Shown here: one piece after another, positions 47,808 through 58,448 of the stretch
Layout of the letters: the number at the start of each line of letters is the position of its first letter
How positions within the stretch are numbered: the stretch's first letter is position 1
Position numbers and translations under genes: made by a program
The notes under the pieces: model-generated
What the model was told of the DNA's origin: nothing
Seen by the model: the letters and a program-made list of their open reading frames with translations, nothing else
Databases searched by the model: none
Source of the DNA: Acinetobacter genomosp. 15BJ
GTDB lineage: Bacteria; Pseudomonadota; Gammaproteobacteria; Pseudomonadales; Moraxellaceae
Length of the DNA stretch: 64,000 nt
Direction of reading: 5' to 3'
Assembly: GCF_000400715.1 (NCBI RefSeq)
Contig: NZ_KE007347.1
Span: 1,344,189 to 1,408,188, forward strand

Positions 47808-49136
47808 TTAGAAATTCACGCGTATGCTCAGGCCTGCAACCCATGCATCATCCACTTCTTTAACGCCCGCAGGTTGATGGATATATTGCAGGTTCGGTCT
47901 TAACATCACCGCAGGTGACCACTGATAGGTGTAATTCAATTCGACATTGAGCTCATCACGCTGGACAGGAACATAATCGACTGCAAACGCATCGTATTGC
48001 CCATAACCGCGAGTTTCATTGAGTGCAATTTGACGATCTTTATAACGATCATTGACGAGATAATTGGCAATACCAAAACCAATTGAATCATTTGGACGAC
48101 TATCAAAAGGTCCTTTGTACCAAAGTGCCAGTTGCTGGGTACTGTTGACTGCTGTAGTGGCTTTATCATTCACTACGGCATTAAAACTGACGTACAAGCC
48201 ACGTTTTGGATCGTCGCCTTTTTGGCTGAGTTGTTGTTGTGCATTGAGCCAAAAACTATGCTTGCCATCATGTACTTTGCCGACTGTGGCGATGTCATTG
48301 GCTTCGGCTGTTGAATAGAGTGCACCGACTTTATATTCACCTGATAAGCCATTAAAGGCTGCAAGTTTTGGTCGCCATGCCAGCTCGACAGGAATGGTCG
48401 CACCTTTGACATGATCCATATCTAGATTAAAACCATCACGATTGCGGTCAGTTTTAATATTATCTGGATTAACTTCGTAGACACCTACGCCCAGTGTCCA
48501 TTCAGGTGCGAATTGATACTTAACATTGGCGCCCCATAATCCAACAGGTAAATTGTACCAGATTGAACCAATCGACTTCCCAAGCTGACCACCACACAGT
48601 AACAGGTTCTGAAATTCGCATTGCGAGCCATTAAAATCTTCTGACATACCCATACGGCCAATCTTGAACTGTACCGTATTATCAACAAAGCCCTTTTTCA
48701 CCCATGCCTGACTTAAACGCCAGATTTTTCCGCGCCCATAGATTTCCTGTGAATTGCTTAACGCACTAGAACGCGGGTCTTTAATTCGATCCAAGGTTAA
48801 GGCATTACCATCACGTTTGGTGATTAAAAGGCTAGCACTGGTATCTTTCCAGCCTGCAATTTTCTCTAAATCGAAATTGGCACCTAGCGACAGTTGTGCA
48901 GCATTTTTAAAAGCATTGTCATCGTTATAGCCGCCATCCAGATTGGTGGCAGCTTGACTCATGATCGAGGCCGTAAATTTATAGCCTTCTTTTTCCAGTT
49001 GTTGACGCTGACCGTTCCAGTTACCGAGTAGCCATTGACGATCCTGTGACCACGGCTGATCCGCAAAACTAGATTGAGCAGCACATATAGTAACTGCCAA
49101 ACAGCTCATTTTGAGCAATAATGCATTCGACTTCAT
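47808..49136 (-). CDS. quiX: QuiX, OprB-like outer-membrane porin
   Basis: 442 residues. Signal peptide ends at AAQSSFA (about residue 25); the mature part begins DQPWSQDRQWLLGNWNGQR, the OprB carbohydrate-porin signature, and ends in a C-terminal phenylalanine (GLSIRVNF). It lies between quiC and quiA as in strain ADP1. It probably helps quinate or shikimate cross the outer membrane; the exact role is not established. Confidence 0.92.
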   Translation of the reverse strand: MKSNALLLKMSCLAVTICAAQSSFADQPWSQDRQWLLGNWNGQRQQLEKEGYKFTASIMSQAATNLDGGYNDDNAFKNAAQLSLGANFDLEKIAGWKDTSASLLITKRDGNALTLDRIKDPRSSALSNSQEIYGRGKIWRLSQAWVKKGFVDNTVQFKIGRMGMSEDFNGSQCEFQNLLLCGGQLGKSIGSIWYNLPVGLWGANVKYQFAPEWTLGVGVYEVNPDNIKTDRNRDGFNLDMDHVKGATIPVELAWRPKLAAFNGLSGEYKVGALYSTAEANDIATVGKVHDGKHSFWLNAQQQLSQKGDDPKRGLYVSFNAVVNDKATTAVNSTQQLALWYKGPFDSRPNDSIGFGIANYLVNDRYKDRQIALNETRGYGQYDAFAVDYVPVQRDELNVELNYTYQWSPAVMLRPNLQYIHQPAGVKEVDDAWVAGLSIRVNF

Positions 49137-49154
49137 ATTCGGCCTCCTTGCCGT

Positions 49155-50615
49155 TTATTTCAGTTTTACAGCTGAACTGAGTTCAGATGTTGCACCTACA
49201 CGGTCAGTGATCGTTGCTGTCACTGAAGCCACTTGGGTTGTTGGTTTCCAAGTCAGCGTTGCGATTCCTTGTACATTGGTTGCAGCAACAGCTGAACCTA
49301 AATAAAGCTCTGCTTCATTTGAATTGGCCGATGCGTTGCCAAAAAACTCGACCTGATAACGTTGGTTCGGCTGACCTTTGACTCCGACTGCAATTTGTCC
49401 TTTGGACAAGGTTAATTTTGGTGCCTGAATATTCTGGTTCGGTTGTGCATTACAGCCTTGCTCATCTGGTTTGTTGCAGGTCTTTTGCAAGTTTGCAGGA
49501 TCAATCTTGACCCCATGACCACGTGAACCCACAAAATGTGCATGCTCTAAACCTGGAATATCAAAGATAATCGCGCCGACGCGTTGATTCGGTACGCAAC
49601 TTCCACCCGCCTCACAACGTTTAATGTCTTTGCCGTTATTCCAGATTAAGTTTTTGGTCAGGGTAATGTGTGCATTGGCATCTTTTTCAGAACGGATCGC
49701 AATCCCCACCCGATTACCATGTACTTTATTGCTGTCAAAAATGTTGCCGTCACCCGTCAGGTTAAAACCATTGGAGTTATTGGTCAGTTCGTTATAGGCA
49801 ATGTAGTTGCGCTTGCCCCAGTTGATCTGTAAGCCATCTGAGTAATTTTCAAATTTATTGCCCACCACCGCATTGTCATTGCCCCACAGAATCTCAATCC
49901 CTTGTGAAGGTTCAGGATTTGCAGCTGTAGAAATAAAATGGTTATTGGCAACTAAGTTAAATGCTGCGCCACGAGTCAGTTCCAGCCCGTCACCATTGTC
50001 TTGAAAATAGTTGTTCAATACTTTGTTGTTATTGGTCGTGGTCGCTGTTGGATTGCCCTTGCCATCATCACCCGTCAACATCACCCCTGCACCACCATAG
50101 TTATGCATAATACGGTTGTTTTGAATTAGGTTATTGCTGGCACGGTTCATCAAGATACCAATACAGAAATGACGAATTTCCAAGCCTTGGATGGTGACTC
50201 CATTGATGTCGCGTAATACGATACCCGGCAAAGTGGTTGTACGGACATTGGTCCCGAATTGTCCTTCGACAGCACCTGGGCAGGCCTCAACCCCGGTGCC
50301 TTTAATATAATTTGACCCATCGACCACGATAAATTCACCTGTTTTTGCCCATTGCATCCCAATAATTTTTACAGGTGCTTTGATCTCAGGTAATGGACTG
50401 TTGACCTTGATTGCATAAGGCGCTTTCCCCACCGCTTGAATCAGAATCTCACTGGCTTCTGTCGGTTTGCTATTGGCTTGTTCAATCGCCCAACGTAAAG
50501 TGCCTTTATCCGTGTCATCTTGATAACGATCGACGATATAAGTTTCTGCTGCTGCCCAACCCGAAACGGCCATAGCGATGGCTAAAGTACTTAAACGTAC
50601 ATAAGTTGTTTTCAT
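49155..50615 (-). CDS. quiC: 3-Dehydroshikimate dehydratase, periplasmic
   Basis: 486 residues. Signal peptide (MKTTYVRLSTLAIAMAVSGW) cleaved near AAA; then a right-handed parallel beta-helix with repeated N-x-x-x-N-N-x-F/I turns (NNLIQNNRIMHNYGG, NYIAYNELTNNSNGF). It makes protocatechuate from dehydroshikimate in the periplasm and belongs to the family first described for Acinetobacter QuiC, unrelated to the fungal/QsuB enzymes. It sits between quiB and quiX. Confidence 0.93.
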   Translation of the reverse strand: MKTTYVRLSTLAIAMAVSGWAAAETYIVDRYQDDTDKGTLRWAIEQANSKPTEASEILIQAVGKAPYAIKVNSPLPEIKAPVKIIGMQWAKTGEFIVVDGSNYIKGTGVEACPGAVEGQFGTNVRTTTLPGIVLRDINGVTIQGLEIRHFCIGILMNRASNNLIQNNRIMHNYGGAGVMLTGDDGKGNPTATTTNNNKVLNNYFQDNGDGLELTRGAAFNLVANNHFISTAANPEPSQGIEILWGNDNAVVGNKFENYSDGLQINWGKRNYIAYNELTNNSNGFNLTGDGNIFDSNKVHGNRVGIAIRSEKDANAHITLTKNLIWNNGKDIKRCEAGGSCVPNQRVGAIIFDIPGLEHAHFVGSRGHGVKIDPANLQKTCNKPDEQGCNAQPNQNIQAPKLTLSKGQIAVGVKGQPNQRYQVEFFGNASANSNEAELYLGSAVAATNVQGIATLTWKPTTQVASVTATITDRVGATSELSSAVKLK

Positions 50616-50637
50616 GTCTAAAAAAATCCTTTTTAAA

Positions 50638-51477
50638 TTATTGTGTCGGTTGAACCGTTTTTAAAAACTGTTTCAGTTGGGTCACGTCAATCTGACCGGG
50701 TGCCGATGCTTCACCAATCATGCCAAAGCTAAAGCTACCGCCCATGTTGGCAGTGGCAATGCGGGAAATCGTGCCGAGTTTACCCATCGACATGGTCAGT
50801 AACGGTTTTTTGGACTGTTGACTGACGTTTAAGGTCGCATTCATTAAGGTGAATACATCCTGTTTGTTTTGCGGCATCACTGCAATTTTAAGAATATCGG
50901 CGCCTAACTCATCTTGCTTAAGTAAGCGCTGGATGATTTCAGCCTCAGGTGGTGTTTTTTGAAAATCGTGATTGGACATCACAATCAGCACTTTTTTCGC
51001 ATGCGCCAATTTAACGGTATTCTTCACAATTTGCTGATCACGGAACATTTCCACATCGAGCATGTCCATAAATGGCTGCTGTAAATACGCTTGATAGGTC
51101 TTGCCATAATCTGCATCGCTAATTGTTAATTGCCCACCTTCGTTATGAGTACGAATAGTGGCAATCATTGGTTTAGCACCGAGAATCTGTTTTAGCTCTT
51201 GGCCCAAGGCAATCACTTGCTTGCTATCATTTGCAAAGTTTAGTAAATCAATCCGAAACTCCGCGAGATCAGCATCTGGATTCGCTGCAATCACTTTTGC
51301 CTGAGCAATCGCCTGCTCTCTGTTTTTGGCAGTAATGGGCACAATGGTTTTCACAGGCAGCTTTGCCAGTTCAGCTAACTCAACCTGCTTTTGCTGATGA
51401 TCTTGCGCTTGGGTCATTTGAACCGTAAATAAAGGGCTGACCAACAGCATTAACGCTGCCAATGTTTTCATATCCAT
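50638..51477 (-). CDS. quiB: Type I 3-dehydroquinate dehydratase, exported
   Basis: 279 residues with a signal peptide (MDMKTLAALMLLVSPLFTVQ), unlike biosynthetic AroD. The type I core follows: AEFRIDLL, MIATIRTHNEGG, VIMSNHDFQKTP-like MSNHDFQKTPP (catalytic His) and ADILKIAVMPQNKQDV (Schiff-base Lys). It dehydrates 3-dehydroquinate to 3-dehydroshikimate in the periplasm between QuiA and QuiC. Confidence 0.94.
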   Translation of the reverse strand: MDMKTLAALMLLVSPLFTVQMTQAQDHQQKQVELAELAKLPVKTIVPITAKNREQAIAQAKVIAANPDADLAEFRIDLLNFANDSKQVIALGQELKQILGAKPMIATIRTHNEGGQLTISDADYGKTYQAYLQQPFMDMLDVEMFRDQQIVKNTVKLAHAKKVLIVMSNHDFQKTPPEAEIIQRLLKQDELGADILKIAVMPQNKQDVFTLMNATLNVSQQSKKPLLTMSMGKLGTISRIATANMGGSFSFGMIGEASAPGQIDVTQLKQFLKTVQPTQ

Positions 51478-51663
51478 GAATATTTTCCTTAGCCAAAATT
51501 ATTGTGTTGTTACACTGCGGCGTCTTGCTAAGTTCTCATCCAATTTTCGGATAAGCTTTCAGCTGGACTTACTTTGGTTTCGCCCTGAGAAGCGCTTGAA
51601 GCTTCGTAAGGGCAAAAGCATTGTCATCCCGTAAGGTTCACTTCTGATACCACATTCGTAGCA

Positions 51664-51743
51664 TAGCTACTCGTCTTGCGCTCAGACAAAGCGTTGCTTT
51701 GTTTATCTTCGCTCAGGTTGCAGATGACATTCCCGAGTAGCTA
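51664..51743. repeat. Structured intercistronic element between pcaG and quiB
   Basis: Perfect 10-bp outer repeat TAGCTACTCG (51664-51673) / CGAGTAGCTA (51734-51743) encloses a perfect inner hairpin ACAAAGC (51686-51692) / GCTTTGT (51696-51702). Further possible pairings are TGTCATC (51621 area) with GATGACA (51724 area). It may be an RNA processing, attenuation or stability element dividing pca from qui messages, or a dispersed repeat. Confidence 0.5.
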
Positions 51744-51770
51744 ATTTCTACATACCTTTCTTTAATATAT

Positions 51771-52400
51771 TTAAATATCAAAAAACACAGTTTCATCATC
51801 ACCCTGAATACGGATGTCAAAGCGATAAACCACTTCACCATCCACCTCACTGCGTTTGGCAATCAGCGTTTGGCGTCGTACTGCCCATTCAATACTGTTT
51901 AAAACAGGATCATTGGCATTGGCATCTACTTCATCTTCAAAATAAATACGGGTATGTAAACCAATATTGATACCGCGGGCAAAAACTGCGACAGCAATAT
52001 GCGGTGCTTGAATTGAACCTTTACGCCCAGCAACAGCGCCCGGTTTTACCGTATTAAAGCGCCAGAAGCCTGTTTCAAAATTGGCTCCTGTACGGCCCCA
52101 TCCAAGAAAATGTGGATCGGCAGTTTTACCTTGGGTGTCTGCCTGACTTGGATAAACACCATTGGCATCCGCCTGCCAGATTTCCAGCAATACATCTCGT
52201 AATGGCAAACCCAACCCATCAAACACTTGACCTTCCAGACGAATCCGTTGACCTTGCGTTTGCTCATTGACTAACTGGTGATTGAAATTATGCTCAAACA
52301 CTTCGATATTGGCTTGTTGCGGTAGTAAACCAATATGAACATAAGGACCACCCGTTTGTGATGGGGTTTCCTTCAATTCTTGAAAATTCCATGCATTCAT
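51771..52400 (-). CDS. pcaG: Protocatechuate 3,4-dioxygenase alpha chain
   Basis: 209 residues. It starts MNAWNFQELKETPSQTGGPY and has the intradiol dioxygenase fold (RIRLEGQVFDGLGLPLRDVLLEIWQADANG). The alpha chain lacks the complete set of iron ligands. With PcaH it opens protocatechuate to 3-carboxy-cis,cis-muconate. It follows pcaH by 12 bases and is the last pca gene before qui. Confidence 0.96.
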   Translation of the reverse strand: MNAWNFQELKETPSQTGGPYVHIGLLPQQANIEVFEHNFNHQLVNEQTQGQRIRLEGQVFDGLGLPLRDVLLEIWQADANGVYPSQADTQGKTADPHFLGWGRTGANFETGFWRFNTVKPGAVAGRKGSIQAPHIAVAVFARGINIGLHTRIYFEDEVDANANDPVLNSIEWAVRRQTLIAKRSEVDGEVVYRFDIRIQGDDETVFFDI

Positions 52401-52412
52401 TGTTGGTCTCCC

Positions 52413-53562
<1,150 letters not shown>

Positions 53563-53594
53563 TGACGTTGCTCCTCATCTTGAAAATATGAGCC

Positions 53595-54947
53595 TTAGGT
53601 TGCATCGGTATGAGCAACTAGCGATTTAACAAAAATTGCGATGGCCGCTGCCGTAGCAGGAATCATCAATAAACTGAGAATGGCGGTAAACGACCAGTCA
53701 TTGCCCAATAACACAGCACCAATCCATGCACCAAACACGGCACCAAAACGACCAATCCCAGTCATCCACGCAATACCAGTTGCACGACATTGGGTTGGAT
53801 AGAAGCGCGCGCTTAACGCTGGCATAGATGATTGCGCACCGTTAATGGCAATTCCTGCACAGAGCACCAACACAGCCAATAAAGCTGGATTACTCAGGCT
53901 TTGCCCAACAGCAACGGCAAATAAACCAGCAATAAAATAAAAGCCCGAAATAATGCGATTTGGATTAAAGCGATCCATTGCCCAACCAATGAACAAGGCA
54001 CTGAGTACACCACCGAATTGGAATAATCCGCCGATAAACGCAGCGCGCTCCATGGTTGCGCCCGTTTCACGCATCAAGGTTGGTAACCAACTGGTCAGCA
54101 AATAAATCACCACCAACCCCATAAAATAGGTCGACCACAATAAAACCGTGCCTTTGGCATATTGTTTGGAGAACAGCATGCCAAACACATTTTTCTTTTC
54201 TGCAACAGCAGACTGTTCTTCTGGAATATGAAAATGCTCAGCTATTTGAACTTTTTCAGGTGCAATATGGCTTAAAATTTTGCGGACTTTTGCTGGATCT
54301 TGACCTTTAACGATAAGGAAACGATAGGACTCAGGTAATAAGAAAATCACCAACACCATCAGAATTAATGGTGTCCATCCACCCAATAAAAACAGACTAT
54401 GCCAACCATAAGTCGGAATCAGCCAACTACTAATAAAACCACCTGTAGCCATGCCTAAGTTGTAGCCACAGAACATACAGGTCACCAGTAAAGAACGACT
54501 CCGTTGCGGGCAATATTCTGAAAACAAGGTGGTCGCATTCGGCATCGCCGCGCCTAAACCAATGCCGGTTAAAAAGCGTAATATCACCAAACTATTTAGG
54601 TCAGGTGCATACGCCGAAGCCAAGGTAAAACCACCAAAAATCAACATGGAAATAGTTAAAACGATTTTTCGTCCAAATCGATCCGCTGTTGGTCCTGAAA
54701 CCAATGCTCCAATGATCATGCCACCAAGTGCAGCACTCATTACTGGCCCGAGTTGAGAGCGATCAATGCCCCAATCCTGTGCCAAAGCAGGTGCAATAAA
54801 ACCCATTGCGGCAGTATCGATTCCATCGACAAATACAATGAGAAAACAAATAATTGCGATCATCCATTGATACTTGCTCACAGGTGCCTCATTAATCAGT
54901 GCCTGTGCATCCATACTGTTTTTTTGGGCAGCAAATTCCTGTGCCAT
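53595..54947 (-). CDS. pcaK: MFS aromatic acid transporter (protocatechuate/4-hydroxybenzoate)
   Basis: 450 residues with twelve membrane helices of the AAHS family. DGIDTAAMGFIAPALAQDWG in TM1 and GPTADRFGRK in the 2-3 loop are diagnostic. It imports protocatechuate, made in the periplasm by QuiC, into the cytoplasm. It lies between pcaD and pcaC. Confidence 0.94.
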   Translation of the reverse strand: MAQEFAAQKNSMDAQALINEAPVSKYQWMIAIICFLIVFVDGIDTAAMGFIAPALAQDWGIDRSQLGPVMSAALGGMIIGALVSGPTADRFGRKIVLTISMLIFGGFTLASAYAPDLNSLVILRFLTGIGLGAAMPNATTLFSEYCPQRSRSLLVTCMFCGYNLGMATGGFISSWLIPTYGWHSLFLLGGWTPLILMVLVIFLLPESYRFLIVKGQDPAKVRKILSHIAPEKVQIAEHFHIPEEQSAVAEKKNVFGMLFSKQYAKGTVLLWSTYFMGLVVIYLLTSWLPTLMRETGATMERAAFIGGLFQFGGVLSALFIGWAMDRFNPNRIISGFYFIAGLFAVAVGQSLSNPALLAVLVLCAGIAINGAQSSMPALSARFYPTQCRATGIAWMTGIGRFGAVFGAWIGAVLLGNDWSFTAILSLLMIPATAAAIAIFVKSLVAHTDAT

Positions 54948-54988
54948 AGTTGCCTCCTTGTAGGCGAATTCCTTTCTAACCCTTATGG

Positions 54989-55774
54989 TTATATGTTTTG
55001 AATAAACTTGGACAATGTCTGATTGAACACTTGGGGTTGTTCAATATTGGATAGATGCGACGCTGCCAAGATTTCAAGCTGACTGGTTGCAATGAGTTGA
55101 TGCATAAACTCTGCATCTTGAACCGTTGTGACAGGATCGTATTGCCCTGCAATAATTAACGTCGGAATCTGAATTTGATGCAGTTGATCTCGAACATCTG
55201 CATCAGCTAAAGCACGACATGCATTGGCATAACCTTGTGCAGGTGTCATCGCAAGACTTTGAATGGTCTTTTGCGCTAAAACATCATGCGCATAATCAAA
55301 ATGTTCACTAAACCAACGCGTATGCGTGGTCTTTACAATTTCAGCTAAACCGTTTTGTTCAACGCTATCTGCACGGCTATTCCACGCTTCGGCAGTACCA
55401 ATTTTTGCAGCTGAATTTGCGACGCTAATACTGTGAAAACGTTCAGCATGATAGATAGCTAAAGCCAATGCGGTAATCCCGCCCATTGAAATGCCACAGA
55501 AATGAACTTTTTCAATGGCTAAGGCATCTAGAATATCGACCACATCTTCAGCCAGATTTTGCAATGTACTATTGGCAATGACTGCACTTGCGCCATGCCC
55601 ACGTGTGTCATAGCTAATAATTTGATAATGATCAGCCAAAGCTGCAACCTGTGCCTGCCACATACCGTGGTCAGTTCCCAAAGAGTTGGAGAACATGATG
55701 ACTGGCGCATCTTTTAGACCTTGCACTTGAACTGCAAGCGGATGTCCTTGGCGATTAGTGATATGCGTGATCAT
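54989..55774 (-). CDS. pcaD: 3-Oxoadipate enol-lactone hydrolase
   Basis: 261 residues from ATG 55774 (MITHITNRQGHPLAVQ), preceded by AAGGAGAG; the frame upstream overlaps pcaB. Alpha/beta hydrolase with nucleophile elbow GISMGG, oxyanion region SNSLGTDHGMW, Asp in AGQYDPVT and His in AASHLSNIEQP. It opens the enol-lactone to 3-oxoadipate. Confidence 0.95.
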   Translation of the reverse strand: MITHITNRQGHPLAVQVQGLKDAPVIMFSNSLGTDHGMWQAQVAALADHYQIISYDTRGHGASAVIANSTLQNLAEDVVDILDALAIEKVHFCGISMGGITALALAIYHAERFHSISVANSAAKIGTAEAWNSRADSVEQNGLAEIVKTTHTRWFSEHFDYAHDVLAQKTIQSLAMTPAQGYANACRALADADVRDQLHQIQIPTLIIAGQYDPVTTVQDAEFMHQLIATSQLEILAASHLSNIEQPQVFNQTLSKFIQNI

Positions 55775-55778
55775 GTGT

Positions 55779-57128
55779 TTACTCTCCTTGTGCTGCTTGT
55801 AATACGGCATCAATTTGGGCTTGAATATTGCCAAGGTAAGATGCTGGCATGAACAGCTCATCCAATGCCTGATCATTAAAATGTCTGTTGACTTCATCCA
55901 TCGCTGACAAAATGGTTTTTAAATGCTGCTGTTGAGCAACCGCTTGCTGACAGGCCTGCTCAACCAGATGATGCGCATTCATACGCCCAAGCTTTGGTGC
56001 CAACGCCATCATCACCGCTTCAGCCATGATCAAACCTTGTGTACATTCAAGATTGCGTTGCATCGCCTCTGCATTGACTTGCATATGTTCAAGCACATCG
56101 CAGCTACGTTCTAAAGCACCCGCACATAACTGGAAAATTTCTGGAATTGCCAACCATTCTGCATGCCATGCACCCAAAGCACGTTCATGTTCTTGCACCA
56201 TGCTTTGATAGACACTTGCCATTAAGGCAGGTACACGATTGGCTGCGGCAAGAATTGAGGCTGCTGCTACAGGATTTCGCTTATGCGGCATGGTCGATGA
56301 ACCACCTCGCCCAGCTGCCGTTGGTTCAAAAACTTCAGCGATTTCGGTTTGCATCAGCAATGACCAGTCTTTTGCCATCTTGCCAACATTTCCAACGATC
56401 AAAGCAAGCATACTGGCAAGTTCAACCATACGGTCGCGTTCACTATGCCATGTGCATTCAGGTACGGTTAAATTGAGTTGCTCGGCAAAAGCCTGAACGA
56501 CAGCCGAACCTTGATCTTGTAAAGATGCCAATGAACCTACAGCCCCACCCAGTTGCACAGTGAATACCCGGCTTTTCATTGCATGTAGACGATCGAGATC
56601 CCGTTTCAAAGCTGCTGCCCAACGGGCAAATTTATGTCCCAAAGTAATCGGCAAAGCTTGTTGTAACCAAGTCCGTCCAATCATGACTTGATCACGATAT
56701 TGCTGGGCTTGCTTTAAGGAGATTTGATACGCCTGCTGCAATTGCTTTTCGATCAATGCCAAGGCGTCTCGGCACTGTAGAATTGTTGCTGTATCAATGA
56801 TGTCCTGACTGGTTGCGCCCCAATGCACATAGCGTGAAGCGTCTTCATCATGCTGTTTCACCAAAGCGGTGAATTGTTTTACTAATGGAATCGCAACATT
56901 ACCTGCCAGTCCTGCTGCTGTAGCCAACGCATCTATATCGATTTGTGCTACAGCGTTGTGTCCGACCTGTTCAATGATATTTGCGGCAGAATCAGGAATC
57001 ACTTTGACCTGTGCCTGAGCTTTGGCTAAAGCCACTTCGGCTTGAATCATATAACTCAATAAAGCTTGATCACTAAAAATAGCAGTGACTTCAGGCTGAT
57101 AAAATAAGCTGGCGTATAACTGGCTCAT
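55779..57128 (-). CDS. pcaB: 3-Carboxy-cis,cis-muconate cycloisomerase
   Basis: 449 residues of the fumarase/aspartase superfamily. The signature GGSSTMPHKRNPVAA holds the catalytic Ser loop; HWGATSQDIIDTA is a further conserved block. Start ATG 57128 is chosen since GAGG lies six bases upstream; it begins eight bases after the pcaF stop. It makes 4-carboxymuconolactone. It is encoded by pcaB, upstream of pcaD. Confidence 0.95.
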   Translation of the reverse strand: MSQLYASLFYQPEVTAIFSDQALLSYMIQAEVALAKAQAQVKVIPDSAANIIEQVGHNAVAQIDIDALATAAGLAGNVAIPLVKQFTALVKQHDEDASRYVHWGATSQDIIDTATILQCRDALALIEKQLQQAYQISLKQAQQYRDQVMIGRTWLQQALPITLGHKFARWAAALKRDLDRLHAMKSRVFTVQLGGAVGSLASLQDQGSAVVQAFAEQLNLTVPECTWHSERDRMVELASMLALIVGNVGKMAKDWSLLMQTEIAEVFEPTAAGRGGSSTMPHKRNPVAAASILAAANRVPALMASVYQSMVQEHERALGAWHAEWLAIPEIFQLCAGALERSCDVLEHMQVNAEAMQRNLECTQGLIMAEAVMMALAPKLGRMNAHHLVEQACQQAVAQQQHLKTILSAMDEVNRHFNDQALDELFMPASYLGNIQAQIDAVLQAAQGE

Positions 57129-57136
57129 AGCAGACC

Positions 57137-58345
57137 TCACTCAACACGTTGAATAATCAAGGCGATCCCTTGACCAACACCAATACACATCGAACACAGG
57201 GCGTACTGACCTTTGATCTGTTCAAGCTGATTCAATGCCGTTGTCACCAAACGCGCACCTGAAGCACCCAACGGATGACCCAAAGCAATCGCACCACCAT
57301 TCGGATTGACGCGTGCATCATCATCACTCAAGCCTAAATCACGGGTCACAGCTAGAGCTTGTGCTGCAAAGGCTTCATTCAGTTCAATCACATTCATCTG
57401 ATCAAGAGTGAGATTGGCCTGTTTCAGTAATTTCTTAATGGCAGGTGCAGGCGCAAAGCCCATAATCCGTGGTTCAACACCGACTGTGGTTGCCGCAATA
57501 ATTTTTGCACGTGGTTTTAATTGATATTTTTCCACCGCTTCGTCCGAAGCAATCAACACAGCGGCTGCGCCATCATTAATCCCAGAAGCATTGCCCGCCG
57601 TGACCGTCCCCTCGGCTTTGACCACACCCTTAAGTTTAGTCAACGCTTCTAAAGTCGTTGATGCACGTGGATGTTCATCAGTATCCACCACAACGGCATC
57701 GCCCTTACGTTGTGGAATACTGACAGGCACGATTTCATTGGCGAAGAAACCTTTGGCTTGTGCCATTGCAGTACGTTGTTGGCTGTTGAGCGCAAACTGA
57801 TCTTGATCGGCACGGTTAATATTGAATTGTTCCGCCACGTTTTCCGCGGTTTGCGGCATGCTATCCACACCATACATTTCTTTGAGTTTTGGATTGATAA
57901 AACGCCAGCCCATGGTGGTGTCTTCAATCTTTTGACTACGGCCAAAGGCGCTGTCAGATTTGCCCATCACATAGGGTGCACGGCTCATGCTTTCAACACC
58001 GCCTGCAATAATCAAATCAGCTTCATTGGCTTTAATGGCACGGGCAGCCATGGCAATCGCATCCAGTGATGAACCACATAAACGGTTCACTGTGGTGGCA
58101 GGCACTTGATAAGGTAAACCTGCCAATAATGCTGACATACGTCCCACATTGCGGTTGTCTTCACCCGCCTGGTTGGCACAACCATAGATCACATCATCCA
58201 CTAGCTGCCAATTGACGCTGGGATTACGTTGCATCAAGGCCTGAATCGGAACTGCTCCCAAGTCATCGGCACGTACTGGAGCTAATCCGCCCGCATAACG
58301 ACCGAATGGGGTACGGATAGCATCGATGATATAAGCGTTTTTCAT
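57137..58345 (-). CDS. pcaF: 3-Oxoadipyl-CoA thiolase
   Basis: 402 residues. The acylated Cys is in NRLCGSSLDAI (about residue 90), the His in GGAIALGHPLGASGARLV, and the proton-acceptor Cys in ALCSMCIGVGQG. It splits 3-oxoadipyl-CoA into succinyl-CoA and acetyl-CoA, the last step of the pathway. A repeat-filled 103-base gap separates it from pcaJ. Confidence 0.96.
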   Translation of the reverse strand: MKNAYIIDAIRTPFGRYAGGLAPVRADDLGAVPIQALMQRNPSVNWQLVDDVIYGCANQAGEDNRNVGRMSALLAGLPYQVPATTVNRLCGSSLDAIAMAARAIKANEADLIIAGGVESMSRAPYVMGKSDSAFGRSQKIEDTTMGWRFINPKLKEMYGVDSMPQTAENVAEQFNINRADQDQFALNSQQRTAMAQAKGFFANEIVPVSIPQRKGDAVVVDTDEHPRASTTLEALTKLKGVVKAEGTVTAGNASGINDGAAAVLIASDEAVEKYQLKPRAKIIAATTVGVEPRIMGFAPAPAIKKLLKQANLTLDQMNVIELNEAFAAQALAVTRDLGLSDDDARVNPNGGAIALGHPLGASGARLVTTALNQLEQIKGQYALCSMCIGVGQGIALIIQRVE

Positions 58346-58359
58346 GTGTTTTTCCTTTA

Positions 58360-58448
58360 ATCCTCCCTTAATCCCTCCTTTAAAAAGGAGGGAGACCTCA
58401 TTCTATTGTTTAGATGAAGTCCCCCTTAACAAAGGGGGATTTCAATCC
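58360..58448. repeat. Palindromic repeat element between pcaJ and pcaF
   Basis: Two hairpins in tandem: TCCCTCCTTT (58372-58381) / AAAGGAGGGA (58384-58393) and CCCCCTT (58421-58427) / AAGGGGG (58432-58438). The pattern of C-rich/G-rich arms with A/T centres resembles short dispersed palindromic repeats common between genes in this genus. Confidence 0.6.
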
